From Sabellastarte sp. h YS-2021 (lineage: Eukaryota; Annelida; Polychaeta; Sabellida; Sabellidae), in assembly GCA_964017235.1 (NCBI GenBank), contig OZ024929.1:29075464-29139463 (forward strand): 64,000 bases of DNA, in the 5' to 3' direction. Below the pieces are notes generated by a model. It had not been told where the DNA came from. It did not search any database and saw nothing but the letters and a program-made list of their open reading frames with translations. The position numbers and the translations under genes are program-made. Shown in pieces: positions 36,171-46,454 of this stretch; the first letter of the stretch is position 1, and every line of letters starts with the position of its first letter.

Positions 36171-36439
36171 ACTCACTTAGCTATGGAGTTACACTTCCAA
36201 ACTACTGACCATGTTGTAGCGGTGGGGAAAGTAGCTGAACAAAATACTCTAAATGCAATATTTTGAGAGTTATAAGTCATATAATTATATTAGGTAAAAG
36301 TGCTATTACTCACTCAGAAGTAGGCCAAAGTTCACCAAACCCCAAAAATATTGAAGAGCGTAAAAACTCATTAGGACAAGTAATTTACCAAAAATGTGTA
36401 ACTGTAGTACTTTCAGTGAAAACTGCGTGACCCACGCAC

Positions 36440-36800
36440 AGACGCACACACATGGTGCAAATTATAATCTCCCACTGGCGAGCCGGGTGGGAGATAAACC
36501 AGACTCTAACTCGAAAACACTTTGTCCAATCGCATTCAAACTTGACAGGGACATAGATCACCATAGTAACCAGGTTGCTTTTGAAATTGGTGTAACTTTG
36601 TCCGTCCGTTTGTCTGTGGGTCAATATTTTCATTTCCGGACTCTTCCTCAAAAATGCTTTGTCCAATCTAATTCAAACTTGACAGGGAGATAGATCCTCA
36701 TAGCTAGGTTGCTTTCAAAATTGGTGTACTTCCGTCTGTTCGTTTGTCCATTTGTCTGTCCGTCAATATTTCCTGCGCAACTCGCCTTTTGGGGCATCTC
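36440..36800. repeat. Duplicated module of about 130 bp
   Basis: Two copies share ctttgtccaatc, attcaaacttgacaggga, tagatc and ggttgcttt(t/c), then ggtgtacttccgtctg-like text followed by gtttgtc words. The first starts near 36522 and the second near 36656. Confidence 0.7.
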
Positions 36801-37565
36801 TGACCCTCTTGTTTAAAAATTGCTCTGGTGAAATATGCCGAGAATTTGTATTTTATGTGACTTAATAAGCCCTTTTTTAGGTTTCTCAGTTGTTTAAAGC
36901 ATACATGAGCAGCTTCACTATCTGTTAATTCAAAACTATGATCACTTACATTGTTTCTTTGTCATTCTTGACAATTTTTTTTTACCTCAATTCAGGTTTT
37001 TGCTTTAATATTTAATGAGAAATTTCAAGCTTCTGGGACCCCTTCAAAATTCCATCCCTCTGAGCAATTTTCCTACACATTTATACCAAATAATTTCAAG
37101 CCTCTGAGAAAGCACCTTTTTCTGGACGTGAAGGTAAACACCCCATAGTTCTGGTCACGTGATGGGATCCAAATATTTACTGGTGACCTAGTTTTAGATT
37201 TGTTGATTGGTCGATACTTCATCCTCTTTTTGCCCAAAAATTTCTTTCCTGAAATAAGCTGGAAAGTTTCTTAAGTTTCAAAAGACAAGCCGGCTTCATG
37301 TTACAACGGGTGTGCAAGTGACAAGTCTGGAAGGGGTACAGACAAGCCTTGAAGTGTAACCGACAGGCCTGTTGCTAGGTGAATGAATTTAGGGTCGGAT
37401 ACAAGGGGCGGTAACGGTCGTAGAAATATCAAACATGTTTGATATTTCACTGACTCTCCCGACAGACCGGGAACTTACAACCGACCCTAACCAATCATGT
37501 AAACATTGGTCCCGACTCTCCAAAAATGCATAGTTACCGGTTGGTCGGCTGCAGTGGAACACCTC

Positions 37566-39655
37566 TGACCCAGGCAGTCCCCTGAGTAAACTCGAGATTA
37601 AGGTGAGCAATACTGACCCCTGCAGTACCCTGTGTAAATGGGAAAGTAAGGTGAGGTACACTGACCCCAGCAGTACCCTGTGTAAACTGAATAGTGAGGT
37701 AAGGTACACTAACCTGGCAGTACCCTGTTTAAACTGGAAAGTAAGGTGACGTAAACTGGCTAGTGACATAAGGTACACTGAGTCCTGCAGTACCCTCTGT
37801 AATCTGGACAGTAAAGTGAGGTACACTGACCTTGGCAGTACCCTATGTAAACTGGATGGTAAGTTAAGGTACACTGACCCAGGCAGTCCCCCGAGTAAAC
37901 TCGAGAGTAAGGTGAGTTCTACTGACCCCTGCAGTACCCTGTGTAAATTGGAAAGTAAGGTAAGGTACACTGACCCCAGCAGTACCCTGTGTAAACTGAC
38001 CAGTGAAGTAAGGTACAGTGAGCCCAGCAGTACCCTCTGTAATCTGGACAGTAAGGTGAGGTACACTAACCCTGGCAGTACCCTGTGTGAACTGGAGAGT
38101 AAGGTGAGGTACACTAACCCTGGCAGTACCCTGTGTAAACTGAAGAGTAAGGTGAGGTATACTAATCCCAGCAGTACCATCTGTAATCTGGACAGTAAGG
38201 TGAGGTACACTGACCCCAGCAATACCCTTTTTAATCTCGACAGTAAGGTGAGGTACACTAACCCTGGCAGTACCCTGTGTAAACTGGAGAGTAAGGTGAG
38301 GTACACTGACCCCAGCAGTACTCTCTGTGATCTGGACATTAAGGTGAGGTACACTGACCTCAGCAATACCCTGTTTAATCTCGACAGTAAGGTGAAGTAC
38401 ACTAATCCCAGCAGTACCCTATGTAAACTAGACAGTAAGGTGAGGCATACTGACCCCCACATTACCCTGTGAAAATTGGACAGTAAGGTAAGGCACACTA
38501 ACCCTGTGTAAACTGGACAGTGAGGTTAGATACACTGACCCCAAAAGTAACCTATGTAAAGTGACCAGTAAGGTAAGGTACACTGAGCAAACAGTACCCT
38601 GTGTAATCTGGACAGTAAGGTGAGGTACACTGACCCCAGCAATACCCTGTTTAATCTCGACAGTAAGGTGAGGTACACTAACCCTGGCAGTACCCTGCGT
38701 GAACTGGAGAGTAAGGTGAGGTACACTGACCCCAGCAGTACCCTCTGTGATCTGGACAGTAAGGTGAGGTACACTGACCCCAGCAGTACCCTCTGTGATC
38801 TGGACAGTAAGGTGAGGTACACTGACCCCAGCAATACCCTGTTTAATCTCGACAGTAAGGTGAGGTACAGTAACCCTGGCAGTACCCTGTGTAAACTGGA
38901 GAGTAAGGTGAGGTACACTAATCCCAGCAGTACCCTGTAAAAACTGGACAGAAAGGTGAGGTACACTGAGCCCCACAGTACCTTATGTAAGCTGGACAGT
39001 AAGGTGAGGTATAATGAACCCCTGTAGTACCTGTGTAAATTGGACAGCAAGATGAGGTACACTGAGCCCCACAGTACCCTCTGTAATGTGGACACTAAGG
39101 TTAGTTACACTGACCCCCACAGTACCTGGGTAAACTGGACAGTAAGATGAGCTATACTGACCTCCACAGTAGCCTGTATAAACTAGAAGATGAGGTAAGG
39201 TATACTGAGCCTGCAGTACCCTGTGTAATCTGGACAGTAAAGTGAGGTACACCGACCTCAGCAGTACCCTATGTAAACTGGATGGTAAGTTAAGGTACAC
39301 TGACCCAGGCAGTCCCTTGAGTAAACTCGAGAGTAAGGTGAGCTATACTGACCCCGGCAATACCCTGTGTAAATTGGAAAGTAAGGTGAGGTACACTGAC
39401 CCCAGCAGTACCCAGTGTAAACTGAAAAGTGAGCTACGGTACACTAACCCGGCAGTACCCTGTGTAAACTGGACGGTGAGGTAGGGTACACTGATCTGGC
39501 AGTACACTCTGTAATCTGGACAGTAAGGTGAGGTACACTGGTCCCAGCAGTACCCTATGTAACTGGGCAGTAAGATGAGGTACACGAACCTCTGCAGTTC
39601 CTGTGTAGACAGTAAGGGTAGGTACACTGAGCCCCATAGAATTCTCTTTAATATG
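37566..39655 (+). repeat. 48-bp tandem array, right block (about 43 units)
   Basis: Same 48-bp unit as the left block. A stretch at about 38447-39057 is nearly identical to about 32938-33500 in the left block, including unusual variants such as ccccaaaagtaacctatgta, but holds exactly one extra 48-bp unit. The longest frame is 369 codons on the minus strand (37389-38498) and is a by-product of the period. Confidence 0.93.
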
Positions 39656-39705
39656 GGCAGTAACAGTGTTCACTCTTGAGTGCGATTTCGCGAGTTTGTA
39701 CACAC

Positions 39706-40047
39706 TAGGGATGGGTCGGTAGGCCCGGAATCGAGAGCATTTTAGTGAAATACCGTGACGAGATTTTAAAACCGCAATTTAGCTTGCCAACACATATAAT
39801 GGAAGGAAGAGTTAAAATATTAGAAATATACCCCACATCTGAAGAAATTATAAGCTTTTAGCCCATATTTTTGTCCATTTGCAGACTTTTATAGCGATAC
39901 ATTGAGCAGAACTGCCATGTTTTGGTTACGCTACTTTATAACCTCAATATCGCTTGTCAACTCATATAAAAGGAAAACTTAAAATATTGGACGGTTTTGC
40001 ATTGGCGACCTCCTGATGTTCATATTTTTCATACCGACCCATCCCTA
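39706..40047. mobile_element. hAT-type MITE with 8-bp target duplication GTACACAC
   Basis: The ends are perfect 16-bp inverted repeats, TAGGGATGGGTCGGTA and its inverse. GTACACAC flanks both sides (39698-39705 and 40048-40055). An 8-bp duplication and TAGGG-type ends are typical of hAT elements. The 342-bp interior is non-coding. The same end occurs at 63646. Confidence 0.88.
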
Positions 40048-40119
40048 GTACACACTCTGGGACGAGTTGTCGCAAAACCAACTCGCCAACGTGTATGCTA
40101 TGTCACTATACGAGGCGAA

Positions 40120-40640
40120 ACACACAAAACTGACCGAAGAAATTTGTCTATTATCGGAAGCGACAACGTACATATCTCCTCATAGAAATCTGTGAGAAAA
40201 GCATAAAAGGGAGTTTATTTTATTTGATATATCCAGCTAACAGTACTTCATGCGAGCATTTGGGGATTTCAGTGCTTTTGGTCAAATTTTTAGCTTGTCT
40301 TCTGCATATAGTGTCACAGGCGAAACAGTCGAAACACCTACTGACCAAAGAAATTTGTCAATTATCGAAAGCGACGACGTACATATTTCCTCATAGAACT
40401 AGGTAAGAAAGACATAAAAGTGAGTTTATTTTATTTAATACATCCAGCTAACAGTAATTCACGCCAGAATTCGGTATTCACACGAGATTTCAGTCCTTTT
40501 TGTCGAATTTTTAACTCGTCTTCTGCATATAGTTTCACAGGTGAAACAGTCAAAACAACTACTGAACAAAGAAATTTGCCTTTTATCGGAAGAGACAAAA
40601 TATATTTCCTTCAAAGTAAAGAAATGTAGTTTTTTTTATC
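40120..40640. repeat. About 211-bp tandem repeat, 2.5 copies
   Basis: Copies share aaagaaatttgtc, atcggaagcgac, acgtacatat(c/t)tcctcat, ataaaag(g/t)gagtttatttt and catccagctaacagta. cgac(a/g)acg occurs at 40161 and 40372. The third copy is partial. Confidence 0.75.
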
Positions 40641-40764
40641 AATCCAGATAACAGTAACAAAAAAAATCATAGCAGCCAGCCATTAAGGCTTAGATGTGAT
40701 TTTGAAGTGAAATTTTAAAAAATTGACAAATAAAAACAGCATTAATTAATTAATTTTTTTATTG

Positions 40765-41010
40765 CATAAAAACATACTTACATAATCCCAACAAATGCTT
40801 ACGTGACCTACCGTTCGGTCAAGGACACAGACAATGTGTCTCGCCATTTTTTTTTTACTGAAAGTACACACGTAAACCCCAGCGGGCACCTGCTGGAGTT
40901 TATAGATCTTCTGTAAGTTGTCATTCTTAAAAATTTTGACCCTAACCCTCAGAAGATGGTAGAGGGGAGGAGGGTGGGACTCTCCCTGTTGGGATTATGT
41001 AATTATATCC
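40765..41010. repeat. Inverted repeat with TACATAATCCCAACA arms
   Basis: acttacataatcccaacaaa near 40778 is repeated inverted as ctgttgggattatgtaa near 40987. The left arm with its ttttattgcataaaaac lead also recurs at 45091-45135. The enclosed DNA has no ORF. Confidence 0.65.
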
Positions 41011-41129
41011 CCAGACGAAAGTCGGGGATATATTGGATTCAGGTCTGTCGCGCCGCCGCCGCCGTAGAAATTTCCTTGTGGACGCGATAACTCAAAAACA
41101 AATTAATATTTTTTTTTCAAACTTGGTAC

Positions 41130-43060
41130 ACATGTTAAGGGTGCCCAAAGGAAGATCCCTATTTTAAGGTGACCTTAAACTCCCAGTAAAAAAGAACTTA
41201 TGGCCACCTTAAGGTCAGAAATTGGACTTTTGGCCACTTAGAGCCCTGTAGGTCACAAACTATGATGCTCAGCTGGCTGAAATTTTACCTGACAACACAT
41301 TATTATGTTCTTAGTACATGTGCCGAAAATCACGACTTTAAGTTGAGGAGAAAATTGTCTTTGAGGCCCATAAATACCCCCACTTAGGGATTTTTTGCTA
41401 TACTTTTCACATATTTTGCCCTATAATTTGGAAGTGGTAATTCTGATGAGTCTCAAACTGTGCTAGGTATAACTTTGATATGTAATCCTTGTCTGTAGAA
41501 AATTTTAGGGCTGTAGGTTTACCCAAAGGGGTCGACTTAAGGTCTCAAAAGTGCCCACAGAGACCCAATTTATGCACTTTTTGCCACTTTCAAGCACTGT
41601 AGCTTTAAAACTATGTCTCTCATCTAAGTTAAATATCATCTGGGAATATATCTATGTGTTTTCTTATATGTGCCCCAACATTTAGGCCTTTAATAGACAG
41701 TTAACCTGTGTATCAGGACCATAAACACCCACCCGAGTGACCCTTATAAGACATTTTTCACATCTTTTTCCCTGTAACTTGGAAATGGTAAGTCTGAGAA
41801 GTTTCAAACTGTATTAGATATATATTCTGTGTGTAATCTTAGTATGTAACAGATTTTAAGTCTGAAGCTTTAATTTTGAAGGTCAAATTGAGGTCTCTAA
41901 AAGGCTCCCAAAGACCCAATATTTGGACTTTTTGCTACTTTTAAGCCCTGTGACTGTCAAACTATGTGACTGATAGAGCTCAAATCCTATCTGGGAAGAT
42001 ATTAGTATGTTATTTATATATGTGCCAAAAATTAAGGCTTTAAGAAGACATTTAACCTGTGTATGAGGACCATAAATCCCCACCCGAGTGACCATTTTTA
42101 GACATTTTTCACATATTTTGCCCTGTAACTTGGAAATGGTAAGTCTAAGAAGTTTCAAACTGTATTAGATGCATATTCTATGTGTAATCTTAGTATGTGA
42201 CAAATTTTAAGTCTGAAGCTTTAATTTGAAGGCCACATTTAGGTCTCTAGAAGGCCCTATAAAGACCCAGTATTTGGACTTTTTGCCAATTTTAAGGCCT
42301 TTGACTGTTAAACTATGTGACTGATAGAGCTGAAATCTCATCTGGGAATACATTATTATGTTCTTTTTACATGTGCCAAAAATCAAGGCTTCAAGTAGAC
42401 ATTTAACCTGTGTATGAGGACCTTAAACACCCACCTGAGTGACCCTTTTAAGACATTTTTCACATATTTTGCTCTGTAACTTGGAAATGGTAAGTCTGAG
42501 AAGTTTCAAACTTTATTAGATACATATTCTATGTGTAATCTTAGTATGTAACAAATTTTAAGTCTGAAGCTTTAATTTGAAAGCCACATCGAGATCTCTA
42601 AAAGGCCCACAGAGACCCAATATTTGGACTTTTTACCACCTTTAAGCCCTGTGACTGTTAAACTATGTGATTGATGGAGCTGAAATCCCATCTGGGAATG
42701 CATTATTATGTCCTTTTTACATATGGCAAAAATCAAGGTTTTTAGTAGACATTTAACCTGTGTATGAGGGCCATAGACACTCGCCCAAGTGCCTTTTTGG
42801 ACATTTTTTCCGTATTTTGCCCTGTTATTTGGAAATGCTTAGTGTGACAAGTCTTAAACTGTATTATATATAATTTTTGTTTGTTATGTATGTCCCCCAA
42901 AAAGTTTCAGATCTGTAGTTTAATTGCTAAGGTCTCTTTAACAATTGTAAAATGCCCACAGAAACCCAATTTATGGACATTATGCCACTTTAAAGCCCAG
43001 TAACTGTCAAACTATGTGGGTTATAGAGCTGAAATCTTTGAATTTTTAAAAGGAAATGCC
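41130..43060. repeat. 350-bp tandem array, about 5.5 units
   Basis: The segment agacccaatatttggact recurs at about 41563, 41914, 42265, 42615 and 42964, giving periods of 349-351 bp. Other shared blocks are gtgactgatagagctgaaat, acatttaacctgtgtatgag and acttggaaatggtaagtctg. A stray part-unit lies at 57785-57988. Confidence 0.92.
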
Positions 43061-43134
43061 TGTCTATTTAAATTTTGAATATTAATAATGTTATGGCTAT
43101 CTTAGTCTTTTAAGAACTTATTTTTGTGTGTTAT

Positions 43135-44270
43135 ACCTCTGCTTGCTGAGTTTTTAACTTTTTAAAATGAAACTGGTTAAACGCCGGTTAAACATATTCA
43201 AGTAGACAAAATGGACACTTTAAGTGAGCTTTAAGTCCCAATATTAATGAAATTATATCCGTATGTAGTAAAACTAGGGGATTTTTAACCCTCAACTAGC
43301 CCAGTTTTATTCAACTTGCCTCAGTTAATTTTGACACAGCTCCTACAGTTATGAACTCATTTCAGTTGATAATCACATACTTAAAATTCTCAATTCTTTT
43401 TGTATTTGAGTACCCCTTTTATATAGATTGTTTGTTTACCATTTTTGCTGTAGCACTCCATCTCTTTGAGAGAACATGTAAACTGTGTAAAAAAGATGTA
43501 GAAGATGAGATACATTTTGTTTGTGTTTGTCCAGCTTTAGAGCTGATTCGTATGAAATATTTCAAAACTTTAAATATAGATAAATCTGAATTATTAATAG
43601 ATCAATTATCAAGGGTATTAACTCATATGAATGTCAATATGGTTATTAATTTTATTTTTGATTTGTGGCAAGAAAGAAAAAGTAAATTATATTGTTAATT
43701 TTTATGTATTGAATTGCTGTCTTTATTTACTGTATCTTACCTCAAAATATGTTTGCTCTGTTTGTTATTAACTCTCTATTTAAAGTGACTTATAAGCCCA
43801 TATAGGGCTGGGTATTACTTCAATAGTTTTTGTATAATCCTTGTCAACATAATACATGTCACTATAATAAACTAATAAACTAAACTAAGTCCCAACCCAC
43901 ATCCCCCACCCGGATTCCCCCCACCCACCTCTGCTTGCTGAGTTTTTCACTTTTTAAAATGAAACTGGTGAAACATATTGAAGTAGACAAAATGGACACT
44001 TTAAGTGAGCTTTAAGTCCCAATATTAATGAAATTATATCCTTATGTAGTAAAACTAGGGGATTTTTAACCCTCAACTAGCCCAGTTTTATTCAACTTGC
44101 CTCAGTTAATTTTGGCACAGCTCCTACAGTTATGAACTCATTTCAGTTGATAATCACATACTTAAAATTCTCAATTCTTTTTGTATTTGAGTACCCCTTT
44201 TATATAGATTGTTTGTTTACCATTTATGCTCAACCCACATCCCCCACCCGGATTCCCCCCACCCACCTCT
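43135..44270. repeat. Tandem duplication of about 340 bp, first copy split by a LINE fragment
   Basis: acctctgcttgctgagtttt through tttgtttaccattt(t/a)tgct occurs at 43135-43449 and 43926-44230. The unit's last part, caacccacatcccccacccg onward, directly follows in copy 2 (44231) but lies beyond the LINE fragment in copy 1 (43893). Confidence 0.9.
43450..43892 (+). pseudogene. 3' end of a LINE (zinc-knuckle C-terminus)
   Basis: The + strand reads ERTCKLCKKDVEDEIHFVCV then CPALELIRMKYF, the C-x2-C to H-x-C-type motif with DEIHF that closes many LINE ORF2 proteins. Helical sequence to a stop at 43697 follows. A 200-bp 3' UTR ends in aataaactaataaactaaac. The element is 5'-truncated; only about 80 codons remain and they are intact. 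It sits exactly at the junction inside the first copy of the 340-bp duplication. No clear target duplication. Confidence 0.7.
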
Positions 44271-44390
44271 GGGACCTCCAGCTATATTGAGTGACACTAA
44301 ATAAACAAAGGTATTTAATGATATCAGATGAGAAACAAAGAACTCAATGGGGTTGCAGATCTTGTGTAATAGTGAGAGAGGTGTGGAGAA

Positions 44391-44421
44391 GGGGAGAGGG
44401 GTGGGGGTGGGAGGTGGTGGG
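44391..44421 (+). other. Potential G-quadruplex
   Basis: Four or more runs of 3 to 5 G separated by 1 to 3 bases: ggggagaggggtgggggtgg then gaggtggtggg. Confidence 0.6.
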
Positions 44422-44587
44422 CTTCATTACATATAACACAAAGGGGAGTCAGAACTGAGATTGTGTCACATATTTAGGTTGCATATATATGGACCACATA
44501 TATAGGTATAGAGGAAATGAATAACTGAAAACAATTTGCAAATTCTAAAACTAATATAATAAAATAATAATATAAATAATTTTTTTT

Positions 44588-44860
44588 TAAATAATATTTT
44601 ATTTGTGAACAAATATAGAAACAGATATGCGCTTTTGGGATTATGAATTTTAGAATGGACATTGAATCATCAATCATTTAAATACTTTGAAGGAAGATTG
44701 AAAAGTATGATGAGTTGAGTTAAAAATAATATTTTATTTGTCAACAAATATAGAAACAGATATGCTCTTTTGGGATTATTATTTTAGAATGGACATTCAA
44801 TCATCAATCATTTAAATACTTTGAAAATAGGTTTAGAGTTATCATTGCAGGAAGATTGAA
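44588..44860. repeat. About 130-bp tandem duplication
   Basis: aaataatattttatttgt(g/c)aacaaatatagaaacagatatg through aatcatttaaatactttgaa occurs twice, at about 44590 and 44726. Confidence 0.85.
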
Positions 44861-45544
44861 AATATAATTTGAGTTATGTATTCGGCGTCTGGGGATACAC
44901 CATCTTCCTTGGAAGATATAAACAGAGTAGATTGATGTGCTGAAGTTCATATAATAATGGGTAATTATGTTTTTAAAAATTCCCGATCAAAACCTGTGGC
45001 GTGAGTGATGACCTGTCTGGGGATATGTTGGCGCCGAGTTGGCCCAATCTAGTTATTAATAAAAATTACAATTACAATAAAATTAACCAATTTTATTGCA
45101 TAAAAACGTACTTACATAATCCCAACAAATGCTTGAATGCAGCCCTGAGGTCCATGGTGGGTAGACTTCTGAGGACTGTCAAGTGCTATAGGAGAGTTCT
45201 TGAGTTAATACAGATACAAAAAAATGCATAGAAACAATATGTTATACTACAAACAACTGTAATATATTACATATAGTTAAATTATTATTATTAAATTATT
45301 ACAAGTACTGATAAAGTGCTAAAGTAGTTGTAATAAAGTAACTGAAAGGTACTCACCCACTTATGAAAGCAGCATGCTGTACCATACATAAACATGATAT
45401 ATATCAATCCCATCACCCTGTCTGTACAGTTGTGCAGGGGTCAAAGGTCAGTTGCGCCCAGTTAAATATAACCCATGACATCTATCTGTCTTTGGCGTAA
45501 GAGAAACGTGTCTCAAATATGGCAGGTGAACACACTTTGGCAGA

Positions 45545-45690
45545 GCCAAAGCTAAGGTCACACTATGAATCACACCTACACCCCCTAACCAATGTCCCTT
45601 CTACATCTTACGGAATTCAAGATTTTAAAACTTATGGTCAATACAGCAAGGTCAAATCTAGATCACACCATGATGTTGCACATCTACAAG
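45545..45690 (+). repeat. Single 146-bp satellite unit
   Basis: One diverged unit (caccccctaaccaatgtccc, atcttacggaattcaagat, caccatgatgttgcacatct) placed before an inverted piece of the 48-bp array. Confidence 0.75.
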
Positions 45691-45737
45691 CCCAGCCTCA
45701 GAATCCTCCTCACTCAGCCTCGCATTACTGTCAAGAT

Positions 45738-46005
45738 TAGAGAAAGTACCGCAGGGCTTAGTGTACCTCATCTTGCTGTCCAGTTTACACAGGGTACTGC
45801 CGGAGTTGGTGTACCTCACCTTACTGTCCAGTTTACATAGGGTACTGCCGGGGTTAGTGTACCTCACCTTACCGTCCAGATTACAGAGGGTGCTGTTTCA
45901 TTTACACAGGATAGTGTGGGGGTCCATGTACCTTGCCTTACTGTCCAGTTTACACAGGATACTGCTGGGGTTAGTGTAGTTAACCTTACTGACAAATTTA
46001 CAAAG
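45738..46005 (-). repeat. 48-bp array, five units, inverted and remote
   Basis: It reads the inverse of the 31.9-39.7 kb unit: ccttactgtccagtttacat and agggtactgccggggttagtgtacct. Found 6 kb from the main array. Confidence 0.9.
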
Positions 46006-46204
46006 ACTAGTGTCATAATTGTGCTATTTCCATTGACATCTATCCTCCAGTTAATAAATTTTACAGCTGTCATCTTGCTGTTGAATTGTCTTGTTTAAGT
46101 ACTTAATCTTTACATCCATTTTCTTTCTCTTAGACATTATTGTCTCTGCTTAAACATTATTTAGACCTTTATATAAGTGACACTGCTCTGAAAGTATCCT
46201 GATC

Positions 46205-46292
46205 TTTTTACTGTTTCACAACTTCTATATCATGATGTTGAAAACTATTTCCCCAGGCTGTGGGGTACGGGCATCTCTGATGCTATTTTCTT
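46205..46292 (+). repeat. End-B module (copy)
   Basis: ctgctctgaaagtatcc, then ctatttccccaggctgtggg and gtacgggcatctctgatgct, as at 12120-12300 (inverse) and 48190-48345. Confidence 0.8.
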
Positions 46293-46452
46293 CTGTTGAA
46301 TGACTATTTGCACAATACCATACAACAAATATCTTTTGAAATTATCAAACTAAAATTTGTGGGGTCATACAGACTGAGAGGTCTGGGTTTGATTCCCAGT
46401 GATGTGATTGCAAGACATCATAGCTTAGTGACAGAGCGCTCAGTCTGTTTCG
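46293..46452 (+). mobile_element. SINE-like unit with tRNA boxes in reversed order
   Basis: A body with tgaatgactatttgcacaat and ttttgaaattatcaaactaa leads to a B-box-like segment (gggtttgattcccagtgatg), which is followed by an A-box-like segment (catagcttagtgacagagcg then ctcagtctg). In a tRNA the A box comes first. Another copy is at 62143-62310 (inverse) and a partial one at 58500-58605. Confidence 0.6.
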
Positions 46453-46454
46453 CT

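Larger units (their letters stand above)
34265..37565. mobile_element. 3.3-kb non-autonomous TIR element splitting the 48-bp array
   Basis: The left end reads tggaggggtttcactggagc. The inverse of the right end reads gaggtgttccactgcagccg. The 48-bp array text before the left end (ctggatggtaagttaa) and after the right end (ctgacccaggcagtcc) are neighbours in the intact unit at 37850-37885, which shows that this is an insertion. About 10 bp of the unit (ggtaca) is lost. The ends are shared with 49690 onward and with 63955 onward. The TAA before the left end fits a PIF/Harbinger TWA target. No transposase inside. Confidence 0.7.

Noticed and set aside
37389-39627. 369-codon and other minus-strand frames in the right array block
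   Set aside because: Same reason: 16-residue periodicity equal to the DNA period, and overlapping frames on the other strand are equally open.
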